Origin: Streptomyces alanosinicus
GTDB lineage: Bacteria > Actinomycetota > Actinomycetes > Streptomycetales > Streptomycetaceae
Reading direction: 5' to 3'
Assembly: GCF_014650595.1 (NCBI RefSeq)
Contig: NZ_BMVG01000018.1
Span: forward strand, 62,001 to 126,000
Length of the DNA: 64,000 bases
A program made the position numbers and the translations under genes. Of the stretch, positions 45,076 through 53,966 are shown piece after piece. The notes under the pieces were generated by a model. That model was not told where the DNA came from. It saw only the letters and a program-made list of their open reading frames with translations, and ran no database searches. Position 1 is the stretch's first letter, and every line of letters starts with the position of its first letter.

Positions 45076-45095
45076 CCTTGCACACTTCTGCAAGG
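45076..45095. promoter_or_regulatory. Operator-like inverted repeat before antitoxin gene
   Basis: CCTTGCA and TGCAAGG are perfect 7-bp arms around CACTTC, ending 8 bp before the antitoxin ATG. Phd/YefM-type antitoxins usually bind such palindromes to autoregulate. Confidence 0.55.
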
Positions 45096-45103
45096 TGGTG
45101 TGC

Positions 45104-45364
45104 ATGACAGAGACGACGTGCTCGATCATGCAAGCCTGCGCCTGCCTGGGCGCCATCGCACGCGAGGGCAGCGCCATCCGGGAACCGGTCGCCAGCACCG
45201 ACCACGGGCGGACCGTCGCCATACTGGTCAGCCCCGCCGACTCCCTGGGACTGCAGGGGCTGCGCGCCCTGGCCGCCCACCGGAACCGCCGGGCCCGCAG
45301 CGAAGACGCCGGCGTCTCCCATGACGAGACGTACCGGCACGTCTTCGGCGGAACTGGGCATTGA
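45104..45364 (+). CDS. Phd/YefM-type antitoxin
   Basis: An 86-residue protein. The N-terminal half (ACLGAIAREGSAIREPV, DHGRTVAILVSP) is the DNA-binding Phd/YefM fold; the C-terminal half is the flexible toxin-neutralising tail. The stop overlaps the start of a RelE-type toxin frame. Two cysteines in the first 15 residues are unusual. A palindrome lies just upstream. Because the toxin frame is broken, it may now be an orphan. Confidence 0.72.
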   Translation: MTETTCSIMQACACLGAIAREGSAIREPVASTDHGRTVAILVSPADSLGLQGLRALAAHRNRRARSEDAGVSHDETYRHVFGGTGH

Positions 45365-45608
45365 CCTACGAAGTCATCTGCGAGCCGAGACCCTCACCCA
45401 GGCGGAGAAGTTCGCAGAAGGCGACCCCGACAGGGTACGTCGGGTGTTCACCCCCGTCGACCGCCACGCCGACTGCGCGTTCGGCAGCGCCGACCTGCTT
45501 CGCATCCACATCGACCGCTACCGCGTGATGTACGCGATCAGCGACCAGCAGAACCGCGTCAGCATCATCCGCCTCGGACGCGTGCGCCGAGCAACCGCAT
45601 CAGATGCT
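45361..45608 (+). pseudogene. Frameshifted RelE/ParE-type toxin
   Basis: The frame opening at TTG 45361 (LTYEVICEPR) overlaps the antitoxin stop. The likeness then continues one frame over as TLTQAEKFAEGDPDRVRRVF and SADLLRIHIDRYRVMYAI with VSIIRLGRV. These are the beta-strand landmarks of RelE ribosome-dependent RNases. The frame change after EPR, and an apparent loss in the middle (HADCAFGSAD), indicate an inactive toxin. Confidence 0.7.
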
Positions 45609-45806
45609 CCACCAGCTCACCCGCCGGCCATCAGTGTCGATCAGTCGGTGTGGGTCACATCTCGTTGTACGCGCACGGTACATCTGCCTAGCCTTCGGGA
45701 GTCCGCCCCGGGTGGCCTCAGCCGCCGGATCGCCGAGTCCTGCGGGGACGGGGCCCTGGTCCCCACCACACACTCCCCTCGCAGGCGCCGTTGAGGAAGC
45801 TCCACC

Positions 45807-46958
45807 ATGCGCCACTCCATATCTCCTGCCCGCCTCGGCGTGGTCGGCGCAGCCGCCGCGCTGCTGCTCCTGCCGTTCGCCACTCAGGCCTCCGCCGCCA
45901 CCTCCGTCACCCAGGACAAGCTGACCCCGACCGCGATGACCGCGGGCGTCGCCGGCTCGGCCCAGCTGACCGTGCACTCCTCCAGCTGCTTCACGGCCAA
46001 GACGCTTGGTGTCGGCGTCCGTGACGCTTCCGGCAAGAATATGGATTTCCCGGGCAATGCCTCAAATGTCCGCATATGTCCGAGCGGCGTGCACTTCACC
46101 AGCGCCCCGCGCACGCTGCCGGCCGGCACGTACACGATCTTCGGCTTCTGGCAGAAATCGGGCGGGGCCTGGCAGAACCTGCCGTCCCGCAAGCTGACGG
46201 TGAGCAACGCCTCGTCCACCACGCCCTCGTCCGCCACGACCACGCCCTCGTCCGACAGCGGCGGCTCACCCATATCCGGCCAGTCCCTGGTCTGGTCGGA
46301 CGACTTCTCCGGCGGCATCGCCTGGAACTCGAAGTGGGTCGGCGACAAGAGCACGTCCTACCGGTACGGCGACCACAACCCGGACGACAACAAACTCGAC
46401 TGGCTGGACCCGAGCGCCGTCACGACCTCGAACGGCGTCGCGACTTTCACCGCCAAGCCCTCCTCGCACACTCTGGAGAACGGCAAGAAGGCGTGGACCA
46501 CCGGCCTGCTCACCACCGAGGGCTCCAGCGAGGGCTTCCGGGTGAAGTCCGGAGACTACGCCGAGACCCGGGTCAAGCTGCCCTCCGGGACCGGAGCCTG
46601 GCCGGCCCTGTGGACCTGGAAGGACGGCAACAGTGAGATCGACTCCTTCGAGTACCACACCGACAACCCGAACCTGCTGGAGCTGACCAACCACGTCACC
46701 TCCGGCTCCGACTACCACACCGACCCCGGCGCGGTCACCCCCGACCAGTGGGTCACCATCGGCACCCACTACGGCGCCGACTCGGTGGACTGGTACGTCA
46801 ACGGCAAGAAGGTCTACTCCGACGGCCACGGCGTGGGGGGCAACTTCTCCGCGTACCTGATCCTCAACCTGTCGATCAGCGCCGGCCAATACCACCCCGC
46901 GCCCACCGACTCGACGCCGATCACCATGCAGGCGGACTACGTGAAGGTGTACCGCTGA
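45807..46958 (+). CDS. Secreted GH16-type glycoside hydrolase
   Basis: A 383-residue exported enzyme. A Sec signal ends near ASAA (residue 31), an Ig-like domain covers about 32-132, a Ser/Thr-rich linker follows, and the GH16 jelly-roll spans about 150-383. The catalytic motif is E-I-D-S-F-E in NSEIDSFEYH. GH16 enzymes cleave beta-1,3/1,4-glucans or related polysaccharides. GAGGAAG precedes ATG 45807. It is intact, unlike the GH5 gene 2 kb away. Confidence 0.85.
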   Translation: MRHSISPARLGVVGAAAALLLLPFATQASAATSVTQDKLTPTAMTAGVAGSAQLTVHSSSCFTAKTLGVGVRDASGKNMDFPGNASNVRICPSGVHFTSAPRTLPAGTYTIFGFWQKSGGAWQNLPSRKLTVSNASSTTPSSATTTPSSDSGGSPISGQSLVWSDDFSGGIAWNSKWVGDKSTSYRYGDHNPDDNKLDWLDPSAVTTSNGVATFTAKPSSHTLENGKKAWTTGLLTTEGSSEGFRVKSGDYAETRVKLPSGTGAWPALWTWKDGNSEIDSFEYHTDNPNLLELTNHVTSGSDYHTDPGAVTPDQWVTIGTHYGADSVDWYVNGKKVYSDGHGVGGNFSAYLILNLSISAGQYHPAPTDSTPITMQADYVKVYR

Positions 46959-47367
46959 TCAGCAACCGACGGACAGCGCGAACGGTTCTCCCTGCGCGAG
47001 CCTGACACCGACTGCGCGTGACAACCTTGCGGCCAGGGCGAGAAGGTCCGTCACCTCTTCCTGACGGCCGTCACTTCGGGGCCGTCCGGTGTCGAGAGTC
47101 CTCATCGCCCCTGCGAGGGGGCACAACCGCCAGACCCGGTGGGCCAGGATGCAGGAGAGGACGTCCTCATCGATCCGTCGGAGGGTCACATGGGGACAAG
47201 GCCCAGGCGGCCGGTGTCCGCGTCGATCGCCACGGCCTCGACGTGCCCCCGAGTTCGGGCTCCGATAGCTCTTCTCCTCCTTGGCCCGGTGAGGGTGGGT
47301 CTGTGGCTATCGGTGTGGCTGGTCTGGCCGAGCGCGTCGCGCCCGGCCGCGACTGATCACCGGTTGA
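46959..47367. other. Gap with at most one doubtful small ORF
   Basis: A 76-codon minus-strand frame (46959-47189, core VTDLLALAARLSRAVGV) is open but has no ribosome site or recognisable family. Nothing else supported. Confidence 0.35.
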
Positions 47368-47943
47368 TCACCCGAAGGTCTGGTCCCACCAGTCCTTGAT
47401 GTCGTTCCACCGGTCCACGAACCACTGGCCCACCTGATCAAGCCACTTCCCGATGTCGGCGACCAGGTCGTCGAAGAAGGACACCACCTTGGCCCAGATC
47501 TGGTTGGTGAGGAAGTCGCTGGCTGCTTTGAACGCGGCGACGATCTGTGCCCGCCAGTCGGGATGTTGCCGGCCGAGTTCCTTGAGCTTGTCTACGGAAT
47601 CGTTCTGCGTGTCATCGAACTGGTTTTTGTTGTCGTTGGCTTGGTTGTCGAGGGCGTCGTCGAAGTCGTCCTGGGACATGTCGCCGTCGGCGTAGGACTT
47701 CGCCTTCGGGGGAACGTTGGTCTGGTTCTGATTGACCTGGTCCTGGTTGGGAGCCTTGAAGTCCCCGTGGAGAACGGCTTTGACCTCGTCGGGGGTGTTC
47801 TTGAGGCGGACCGTGGTGCACAGCTCAGGGAGCGTGAACCCGGGCGGATCTGCCTGCTTCGAGTCGATCTCGATCAGCCGCGTCCGGTTGCGCTCTCCCG
47901 GCGAGCCGACGTCGGCGTAGCCCGCCCCGTAACACGGGTCAGC
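47368..47943 (-). pseudogene. 5'-truncated Trp/Asp-rich ORF
   Basis: From ATG 47679 a 103-residue protein can be read: an acidic Asn/Gln-rich start (DDALDNQANDNKNQFDD) and an amphipathic tail with many Trp and Phe (WFVDRWNDIKDWWDQTF). The same frame continues upstream without a stop to 47943 with protein-like content (GERNRTRLIEIDSKQADPPG, DEVKAVLHGDFKAPNQDQ) but no start codon. I infer that the gene has lost its 5' end. Family unknown. Confidence 0.5.
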
Positions 47944-48202
47944 TCATGGATTTCGCAGCGACACGCGGTCGGCATGGGGTGAGCAGGCGTCAGCAGATCA
48001 TCCAGAAGGGCTAATAGTCATTCAATCTGCCTTTTCCTCCGGTCACTTCACACCCCAGCCAAGGAACAGCTGGGACCACACATACCCCGATCGGCCCCCT
48101 ACCTCGAGCCTCCCGATATGACCGATATGACAGCCATGAGTACGTTTGATCGCAGCCGGCTGACGAGTCGGCATCTCCGAGAGACAAGACGGGAGAAGCG
48201 AC

Positions 48203-48745
48203 ATGAAACTCGCTCGTTCCACCATGGTGACCGCCACTGCCGGAGCCGCCGCGGCACTCGCCGTGACCGGCATCACCTACGCCTCGGCAGCCTCCGCCCC
48301 CGCGCCTCAGCAGGCCCCGGTCGCAGCCGCCTCGGCCGCCCCCTCGGCCGCCCCCTCCGGCACCACTTCCGGCAAGGGCAACGAAGGGCAGGGCAAGGGC
48401 AACGAAGGCCGGCGCCGGGAGGAAGGCCGGATCCTGATCAACGAGCGGTCCTACTCCGCTCACCCGGGTGACTGCATCACGGTCGTCAGCGGCCTCGGCG
48501 CCAAGACCCTCAATGTCCGCAACGACAGCCACCGGCGCGTGGAGGTCTTCCGCGGTGCGGTCTGCGACAACGGAGCCCCCGTCGCCACCGTCGGCGCGCA
48601 CAGCTCCAGCTTCGGCGTCGACCACCTCCACACCAAGGCCATCCACGTCGAGGACGGCGTCGTGGCCAGCTTCCGCGTGATCTGCGACGACGAAGACGGC
48701 CGAGACGGCGGCCGAGACGGGGACAACGGCGGCGGGGACGACTGA
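48203..48745 (+). CDS. Secreted hypothetical protein
   Basis: A 180-residue exported protein. The signal peptide ends near ASAAS; an Ala/Pro linker and two GKGNEGQ-like repeats follow. The folded part (about 75-160) contains two cysteines (GDCITVVSG and RGAVCDNG, with a third in VICDDE) and beta-strand pattern. The tail is Asp/Gly-rich, suggesting calcium or cell-wall association. GGGAGAAG precedes ATG 48203. No known function. Confidence 0.7.
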   Translation: MKLARSTMVTATAGAAAALAVTGITYASAASAPAPQQAPVAAASAAPSAAPSGTTSGKGNEGQGKGNEGRRREEGRILINERSYSAHPGDCITVVSGLGAKTLNVRNDSHRRVEVFRGAVCDNGAPVATVGAHSSSFGVDHLHTKAIHVEDGVVASFRVICDDEDGRDGGRDGDNGGGDD

Positions 48746-49259
48746 TCCAAACCGACCCTGCAATATGGGGCCCCGGCCTGCCGGAATCGGGCCGGGGACA
48801 CCATTCCCCACCATTGTCCGACAACCAATGCGTCATGCACGCACCACCAGGCCCGGACACCAGGCGTCACACCCTGGTGCCCAGGCCGGCGTCCTCTCGC
48901 CCACTCGCCGATCCACCTGGGGATTTCCGCCCCGAGGGCGCCCAGCGAACACCTCTGCCCCCGGCCTCGCCAGTGGCTCCTCCCCCGGCGTTTCCCAACC
49001 GCCGAACGAGTGAGAAGCCCGCGTCCGACCAGGGCGCGCATTGCCTGCCGCACCATTGATCAGGAGCCCGCAGGGAGTCCCCCCAGATCCGCGCGCCATC
49101 TGGCGCCGGGGTGACACCCATGACGTCCTTGCCCGGCGTGGGCCAGACCTGGCCTGGCAAAGGGCCAGCCCTCTGAGTGCGGGCCAGCCCCTTTGCTGTG
49201 TCGACTCCGCCGAGGCGCTCCCGGCGGAGTCGATCAGGCTGCGTTGACCTTCGGCCGCC
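48746..49259. other. Gap containing one hairpin
   Basis: No gene recognised. A perfect 11-bp stem, TCGACTCCGCC with GGCGGAGTCGA around an 11-nt loop, lies at 49201-49233 and could be a bidirectional terminator. Confidence 0.5.
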
Positions 49260-49735
49260 GCTCGCCGGCCTCCACGCCGCCCCGGGCCGAGGCTGCGCTC
49301 GCCGGCCTCGATCGCGTGGCGCCCCGCACAGTGGTGTGGCTCAACGAGGCCCAGCACCACCTCGGCCACCCTCAGACCGGCGAGCGCATCGCGGCAGCCC
49401 TCCACACTCTGCTCACCCACGCGCACCACGGGCCGGTCCTCGTCCCGGGCACCTTGTGGCCCGAATACGCCGACTCCTGCACGGTCCTGCCCGGCTCCCA
49501 GGAGCCTGACCTCCACAGCCGGGTTCGTGAACTGTTGACCGGGCGCACCTTCACTGTCTCCGACGCTTTCGACGAGGAAGCGCTCCATGCTGCCTACGAC
49601 CTTGCCCGAGGCGGCGACCGGTTCATGGCGGATGCCCTCACCCGTGCCCACGCGCACGGTCGGGTCACCCAGGACCTCGCCGGCGCACCCGAACTCCTCC
49701 GCCGCTACGAACACGGCACCCCGCCTGTCGGCCCC
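49260..49735 (+). pseudogene. Internal fragment of an ATPase-like protein
   Basis: One frame reads coherent protein from RTVVWLNEAQHHLGH through LVPGTLWPEYADS to VTQDLAGAPELLRRYEHG, as found in large Streptomyces AAA/STAND-like proteins. It has neither a plausible start nor end and is cut on the right by IS5 sequence. The family is not certain. Confidence 0.5.
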
Positions 49736-50277
49736 GGCGCCGCCCGGATGTGGTGCTGGCCGACCGCGGCTACGACCACGACAAGTACCGCCGCCTCGTC
49801 TGGGATCTCGGTGTGAAGCCTCTGATCGCCCACCGGGGTACCGAGCACGGCTGCAGGCTCGGCACCCAACGCTGGGTCGTCGAGCGCGCGTTCGCCCATC
49901 TGCACTGGTTCCGCTGCCTGCGGATCCGCTGTGCATTCGGCTTCCCGGGCCGCCATGACCTCATCCCCATGCTCGAAGGCCCACGCTCCGACAGCGTCGA
50001 TGGGCGCCAGCAAAGTCCGGCCCAGGGCGGTGAGTTGGTACTCAACGCGCGGTGGCGCTCCCGGGTGTGCCTGCCGGTCCACCAATCCGTTGGACCGCAA
50101 GCGCCGCAGCGTCTCGGTGAGGACCTTGGAGCTGATTCCCCCGATCTGCTCGCGCAGTTCGACCGGGCGTCTGGGGCCGTCGCGCAGGGCCCAGAGTACG
50201 ACGGCGTTCCAGGTGTTGGACAGCAGGTCGAAGGCCAGGCGTGCACGGCAGTCGGCGAGGAAGGCGTCGGTCGTCAC
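49705..50277 (-). CDS. HxlR-family regulator with foreign C-terminal extension
   Basis: Residues 1-115 are a complete HxlR domain (cysteine in FLADCRARLAF, HTH IGGISSKVLTETLRRLRSN). The family normally ends about here. The frame runs on for about 75 more residues, which are the antisense translation of an IS5 fossil and of the fragment beyond it. The real stop has thus been lost. The start is GTG 50277 with no clear ribosome site. It is divergent from the NADP reductase-like gene, its likely target; ACCAAATGGT at 50280-50289 is a small palindrome between them. Confidence 0.75.
   Translation of the reverse strand: MTTDAFLADCRARLAFDLLSNTWNAVVLWALRDGPRRPVELREQIGGISSKVLTETLRRLRSNGLVDRQAHPGAPPRVEYQLTALGRTLLAPIDAVGAWAFEHGDEVMAAREAECTADPQAAEPVQMGERALDDPALGAEPAAVLGTPVGDQRLHTEIPDEAAVLVVVVAAVGQHHIRAAPGPTGGVPCS
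49742..49935 (+). pseudogene. IS5-type transposase C-terminal fossil
   Basis: VLADRGYDHDKYRRLVWDLG and QRWVVERAFAHLHWFR are the last DDE block and C-terminal signature of IS5-family transposases. Only about 60 residues remain. It lies antisense inside the 3' end of the HxlR-type gene. Confidence 0.75.
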
Positions 50278-50351
50278 GTACCAAATGGTGCCTGACAGGC
50301 CCTCTAGCGTCGTTGCGAACGGTCCAAGAAGGTCCTGGGAGGGAATGCGTG

Positions 50352-51044
50352 ATGAGAATCGGCGTACTGGGCACGGGCAACATGGCGGACGCGCTCGCCA
50401 CGCACTGGGTCCGCGCCGGGCACGACGTGGCCGTCGGAGGACGGGACATGCACAAGGCGGAGCGGCTCGCGGCGCTCCTCGGAGGCAGCACGAAGCATGT
50501 CAGTCTGCGTGCGGCGGCCGAGTTCGGTCAGGTGGTGCTGGCTGCACTGCCCTTCGGCGCAGGGACCAGCGTGGTGCGGGAACTGCGAGCGGTCCTGGAC
50601 GGCAAGGTGCTGATCGACTGTTCCAATCCGGTCGGTCCGGGCTTCCGGCTTCTGACACAGAGCGGCCTCTCGGCCGCACAGCAACTGGCCGCGGCGGCTC
50701 CGGAAGCTCATGTGGTCAAGGCGTTCAACCTCTGCCACGAGGACGTGTGGCGCATGTCGCCACCCATCTTCGACGGACGGCGACTGGCCGTTCCGGTCTC
50801 CGGAGACGACGAAACGGCCCTCGCGCTTGTACACCAGTTGGTGCGGCATGCCGGCTGCGAACCCGTGTCCGGCGGCGGTCTCGAACGAGCCGGACTCCTG
50901 GAAGCGACCGCCGCGCTCTTCATCGGGCTATGGGTCGGCGAGGGAGCCGATGCCCAAGCAGTCGCACCCCCGCTGGCCTATGCCGCCGGACAGAGACACG
51001 AGGAACCAGAAGACGCCGAAAAGGCTTTTCGTCAGGAGTTCTGA
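50352..51044 (+). CDS. NADP-binding F420-reductase-like oxidoreductase
   Basis: A 230-residue Rossmann protein of the NADP-dependent F420 reductase/YqeC-like group (GVLGTGNMADALA at the start, VGGRD as the NADP-phosphate site). GGGAGG precedes ATG 50352. These enzymes transfer hydride between NADPH and a cofactor or small substrate. It is divergent from an HxlR-type regulator, mirroring the MDR/HxlR pair at 36-37.5 kb. Confidence 0.83.
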   Translation: MRIGVLGTGNMADALATHWVRAGHDVAVGGRDMHKAERLAALLGGSTKHVSLRAAAEFGQVVLAALPFGAGTSVVRELRAVLDGKVLIDCSNPVGPGFRLLTQSGLSAAQQLAAAAPEAHVVKAFNLCHEDVWRMSPPIFDGRRLAVPVSGDDETALALVHQLVRHAGCEPVSGGGLERAGLLEATAALFIGLWVGEGADAQAVAPPLAYAAGQRHEEPEDAEKAFRQEF

Positions 51045-51052
51045 GCCTGGCC

Positions 51053-51346
51053 TCAGCCACGCGTATGCCGACGGCCCCCTCCTCTACGCGGGGGCCGTAC
51101 GGAGACCGGCGGGGTCACGGTCGGGCCCCGCGTCCCTCGTCCCCAGGGGAGGAACAGGGCCAGCGCAGCCAGAACCTGGCTCAGGCCGGGAAGGATGTGC
51201 TGTAAATCCTCCGCTGGCGCCTTCGCCATCACCGCCCGCGTCACGATGGCGACCACGGTGAGCAGCACCACGACGATCGCGAGCACGGCGAGCAGGACGT
51301 AGGCGGGCATGGCAGCAGCAAGATCCATCTGTTGCGTGAGCGCCAT
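51053..51346 (-). CDS. Small membrane protein
   Basis: A 97-residue protein with one strong transmembrane helix (YVLLAVLAIVVVLLTVVAIV) near residues 14-35 and a weaker hydrophobic stretch (LSQVLAALALFLPW) near 60. The tail is basic. GGGAGA precedes ATG 51346; ATG 51328 is possible. No family recognised. It converges on the reductase gene with only 8 bp between stops. Confidence 0.6.
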   Translation of the reverse strand: MALTQQMDLAAAMPAYVLLAVLAIVVVLLTVVAIVTRAVMAKAPAEDLQHILPGLSQVLAALALFLPWGRGTRGPTVTPPVSVRPPRRGGGRRHTRG

Positions 51347-51666
51347 TGGTGTCGCGGTCTCCCTGAGGTTCAGCTCCCGGTGATGGGAACATCCGAGTAC
51401 GTGGAACCCATGAGACTCACCGGCAACGGCCTTCGGTGAGCCGAGCGAGCAGACCCGGAAAAGCTCGGACGGCACCGGTGACCGGCGTACAGCGCGGACC
51501 GCGCCGAACAGGAGATCGTTCGGCAGTATTCGGCAATGGGGCGCGCATCGCGACCGCTCCACCGGCTGCGGCTTGGTAAACCTTCCTGTCTCAGCCAGGT
51601 GTCTTCTCCATCGCGCCTGGCAGGCACCATGGCCCAACATCGGGACCCGGCGGTGCCGCGGTCGGG

Positions 51667-52581
51667 TCATGCTCGGGTGAGCACGATCTTCTTGCCGCCG
51701 GCCCGTCCGGCAACCACCCGGGCGTACGCAGCCGGTCCCTCGCTCAGCGGCAGGGGTTCCGGCTCGAGTTTCAAGGTTCCCGCAGAGGCTTGCTCCGCCA
51801 GCTGGACGAGTTGCGCGGCATTGGGCTCGACGTAGAGGTCCCAACTCGTGATGCCTCGTTCCTCAGCAGGCGCGTCCGAGGTCAGGGAGCACAGTCGGCC
51901 GCTGTCCCGCACCAAAGGCAGCGCGGCGTCCGCCGTGCCGGTGGCGACGATGAGGGCGGCGTCGAACCCGCCGCGTACCTTGGCCGACCAGTTCGGGTCG
52001 TGGTAATCAACGACCTCCATCGCTCCCAGACCGAGCAGGCGCTCCGCGGCGGCGGCAGACGCGGTCGCGGTCACCTCGATGCCCTCGGTCGCGGCGAGCT
52101 GGACGGCCAGGGCTCCCGTGGCCCCGCCTCCGTTGGTGATCAGGAGCCGCTGTCCTCGGCTGAGGTCCAGCTTCTCCAGGGCCTGGACCGCGGTGAGTCC
52201 GTTGACCGGCAACGCCGCCGCGTGCACGGCGTCCAGCCCGGGTGGGCAGGCTGCAGCGTGATCCGCGTTGATCAGAACGCGTTCGGCCCAGAAGCCGCTT
52301 CCCCCGGGCAGCGGGGCCTCGTGCGCGAGTACCCGGTCGCCTACGGCAAACCCGGTGACACCCGCGCCGACGGCCAGCACCTTACCCGCGCCCTCCACTC
52401 CCAACGCCGCCGGAGGGCGCAGCCCCACATCCCAGCCACCGCCGTTCAGCAGCTCGTCCCACGGGCCGGCCCCGGCCGCCTCCACCGCCACCAGGATCTG
52501 ACCGGGCCCGGGAGATGACGGTTCGGGCAACTCCAGCAGGGCGACTTCCTTCTCGGCCCCGGACACTCCGCACGCTTTCAC
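51667..52581 (-). CDS. MDR NADPH:quinone oxidoreductase
   Basis: A 304-residue medium-chain reductase without zinc ligands. The Rossmann site is LITNGGGATGALAVQLA; the substrate domain starts EVALLELPEPSSPGPGQ. GTG 52581 is the best start; earlier codons in frame lack conservation features. The family reduces quinones or enones. It is the second such enzyme in the window, here without a neighbouring regulator. Confidence 0.85.
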   Translation of the reverse strand: MKACGVSGAEKEVALLELPEPSSPGPGQILVAVEAAGAGPWDELLNGGGWDVGLRPPAALGVEGAGKVLAVGAGVTGFAVGDRVLAHEAPLPGGSGFWAERVLINADHAAACPPGLDAVHAAALPVNGLTAVQALEKLDLSRGQRLLITNGGGATGALAVQLAATEGIEVTATASAAAAERLLGLGAMEVVDYHDPNWSAKVRGGFDAALIVATGTADAALPLVRDSGRLCSLTSDAPAEERGITSWDLYVEPNAAQLVQLAEQASAGTLKLEPEPLPLSEGPAAYARVVAGRAGGKKIVLTRA

Positions 52582-52915
52582 AGCAGATCTTTGTCCTCTC
52601 ACCCAGTCCGGCCGGCCGGGAGGCACGGGCCGGAAGTCAAAAGCAGGCCCCAGTGTCGATCTCGGGATCCTCTCCAGAGGTCGCTCGTGGTCTCAGCCGC
52701 ATTGGTGTCTAGCCCATGCAGCCAGTGGCCCTGACATGTAGTCCATTCAGAGAGTGTCCGGATGGGCCAATTGTGGAATCTGCGCCTGGACCTTGAGTCG
52801 GCCCTTGAGTCGGGTCGGGGCCTGCGTCGCCGTTGATCGAGTAGCGGAAGCGCCGCTCGCTCCGCGGCAGCAGCGGCTCCAGGCAGTCCCACAGCTCATC
52901 CGGCTCATCCGGCTC

Positions 52916-53225
52916 TTGCGGTACGCGCAGGGTGGCGGGCCGACCGCGGAGCGACGACGGTTTCGCGAGCGGATCCGGCACGAGGCGGGCGAGCGGTTCG
53001 CGCGTGGCGAGAGAACCGCGGTGATCGCGAAGGATCTGCGGGTCAGTGAACGGTCGGTGGAACGCTGGCGTCGCGCTTGACGGGAGGGCGGAACGGCCGC
53101 CCTCGCGTCCGCGGGGCTGCCGAAACTGCCCAAGCTGTGCGACGAACAGTTCGCCGAGCTGGAGAAGGAACTGGCGCGGGGGCCGGCCGCACACGGCTGG
53201 TGGGACCAACGCTGGACCAGCGCAC
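52916..53225 (+). pseudogene. IS630-type transposase N-terminal fossil
   Basis: From TTG 52916 the frame gives the IS630 winged HTH (RERIRHEAGERFARGERTA, KDLRVSERSVERWRRA), then a TGA at 53078 where Trp is expected, then EGGTAALASAGL-type sequence and DEQFAELEKELARGPAA up to QRWT. The DDE domain is missing. It joins abruptly to DUF6879-type sequence on the other strand. Confidence 0.75.
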
Positions 53226-53560
53226 CTGCTCGCCCGCCTCGACGTTTGGCGCGGGTCTGATTGTGCTCCCGACGGATGTGGTCGGTCACCGGCTCGGACA
53301 CGACCCGAGCCCGGCGCACGGTGACGCCGCGGGCGACAGCGTCCGCGATGTCCTGGTGGAACGGGCGCCACCACGAAGCGCGGTTGTCCCAATCGACACA
53401 CTCGCCCCTCAGCCACGCCTCGAACCGAGGATTGCTGTAGTACGCGTCCCCGCATCTCAAGGTGGACAGCCGACAGCTTGGCAGCAGCCAGCTGCTCCGT
53501 GGCGAGCACGTAGGCGTCGGCCATCGAGAGCGTCCAGGCGAAGGGCGGCGGAGGGGGCTC
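53216..53560 (-). pseudogene. DUF6879-family fragment
   Basis: The frame encodes RFEAWLRGECVDWDNRASWW and RRARVVSEPVTDHIRREH, the conserved middle of DUF6879, a protein usually found beside XRE-type regulators in Streptomyces. The N-terminal part (ATEQLAAAKLSAVHLEMR) is in another frame, and the C-terminal third is replaced by the IS630 fossil. No function is known for the family. Confidence 0.65.
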
Positions 53561-53599
53561 AGTCAGCTCATCGGCACGTTCCCCGCCGACGGGGCCAAG

Positions 53600-53966
53600 G
53601 AAGGGGAGGTCTACAACAAGCATCACGCGGGCGACGACGACTCCACGCCGAGCGTGCAGGACAGAGAGCCGCAATCGACCACGGCAAACCTGGAGACCGC
53701 ACCGCTTGACCAACTGCCTGCCGCGGGCGATGGCATGCTCTCGAACGAATGAGGAAGCGCCGGGCCTGAACGGCGGTGGCCGGTAACCCGTCACGTTGCG
53801 GGCCGGGTCGGTCCGCGGCTGTGCGGATGATCAGTCGGTCGGGGTCGTCGCGATGAAGCATTGCGGGGACCGGATGCCGGCGGGTACTGGGCTCGGGCGC
53901 CCCAGGCCACGAACCGGTGACCGGGTCCCGCATAGCCCTCTGCCACCTTGCGGGCCGGATCGCGTC
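53600..53966. other. Gap with no recognised content
   Basis: No motif, hairpin or ribosome site found between the DUF6879 remnant and the permease-phosphatase gene. Confidence 0.5.

Noticed and set aside
48833..49936. A 367-codon minus-strand frame
   Set aside because: No family resemblance; it runs antisense through an ATPase-like fragment and an IS5 fossil.
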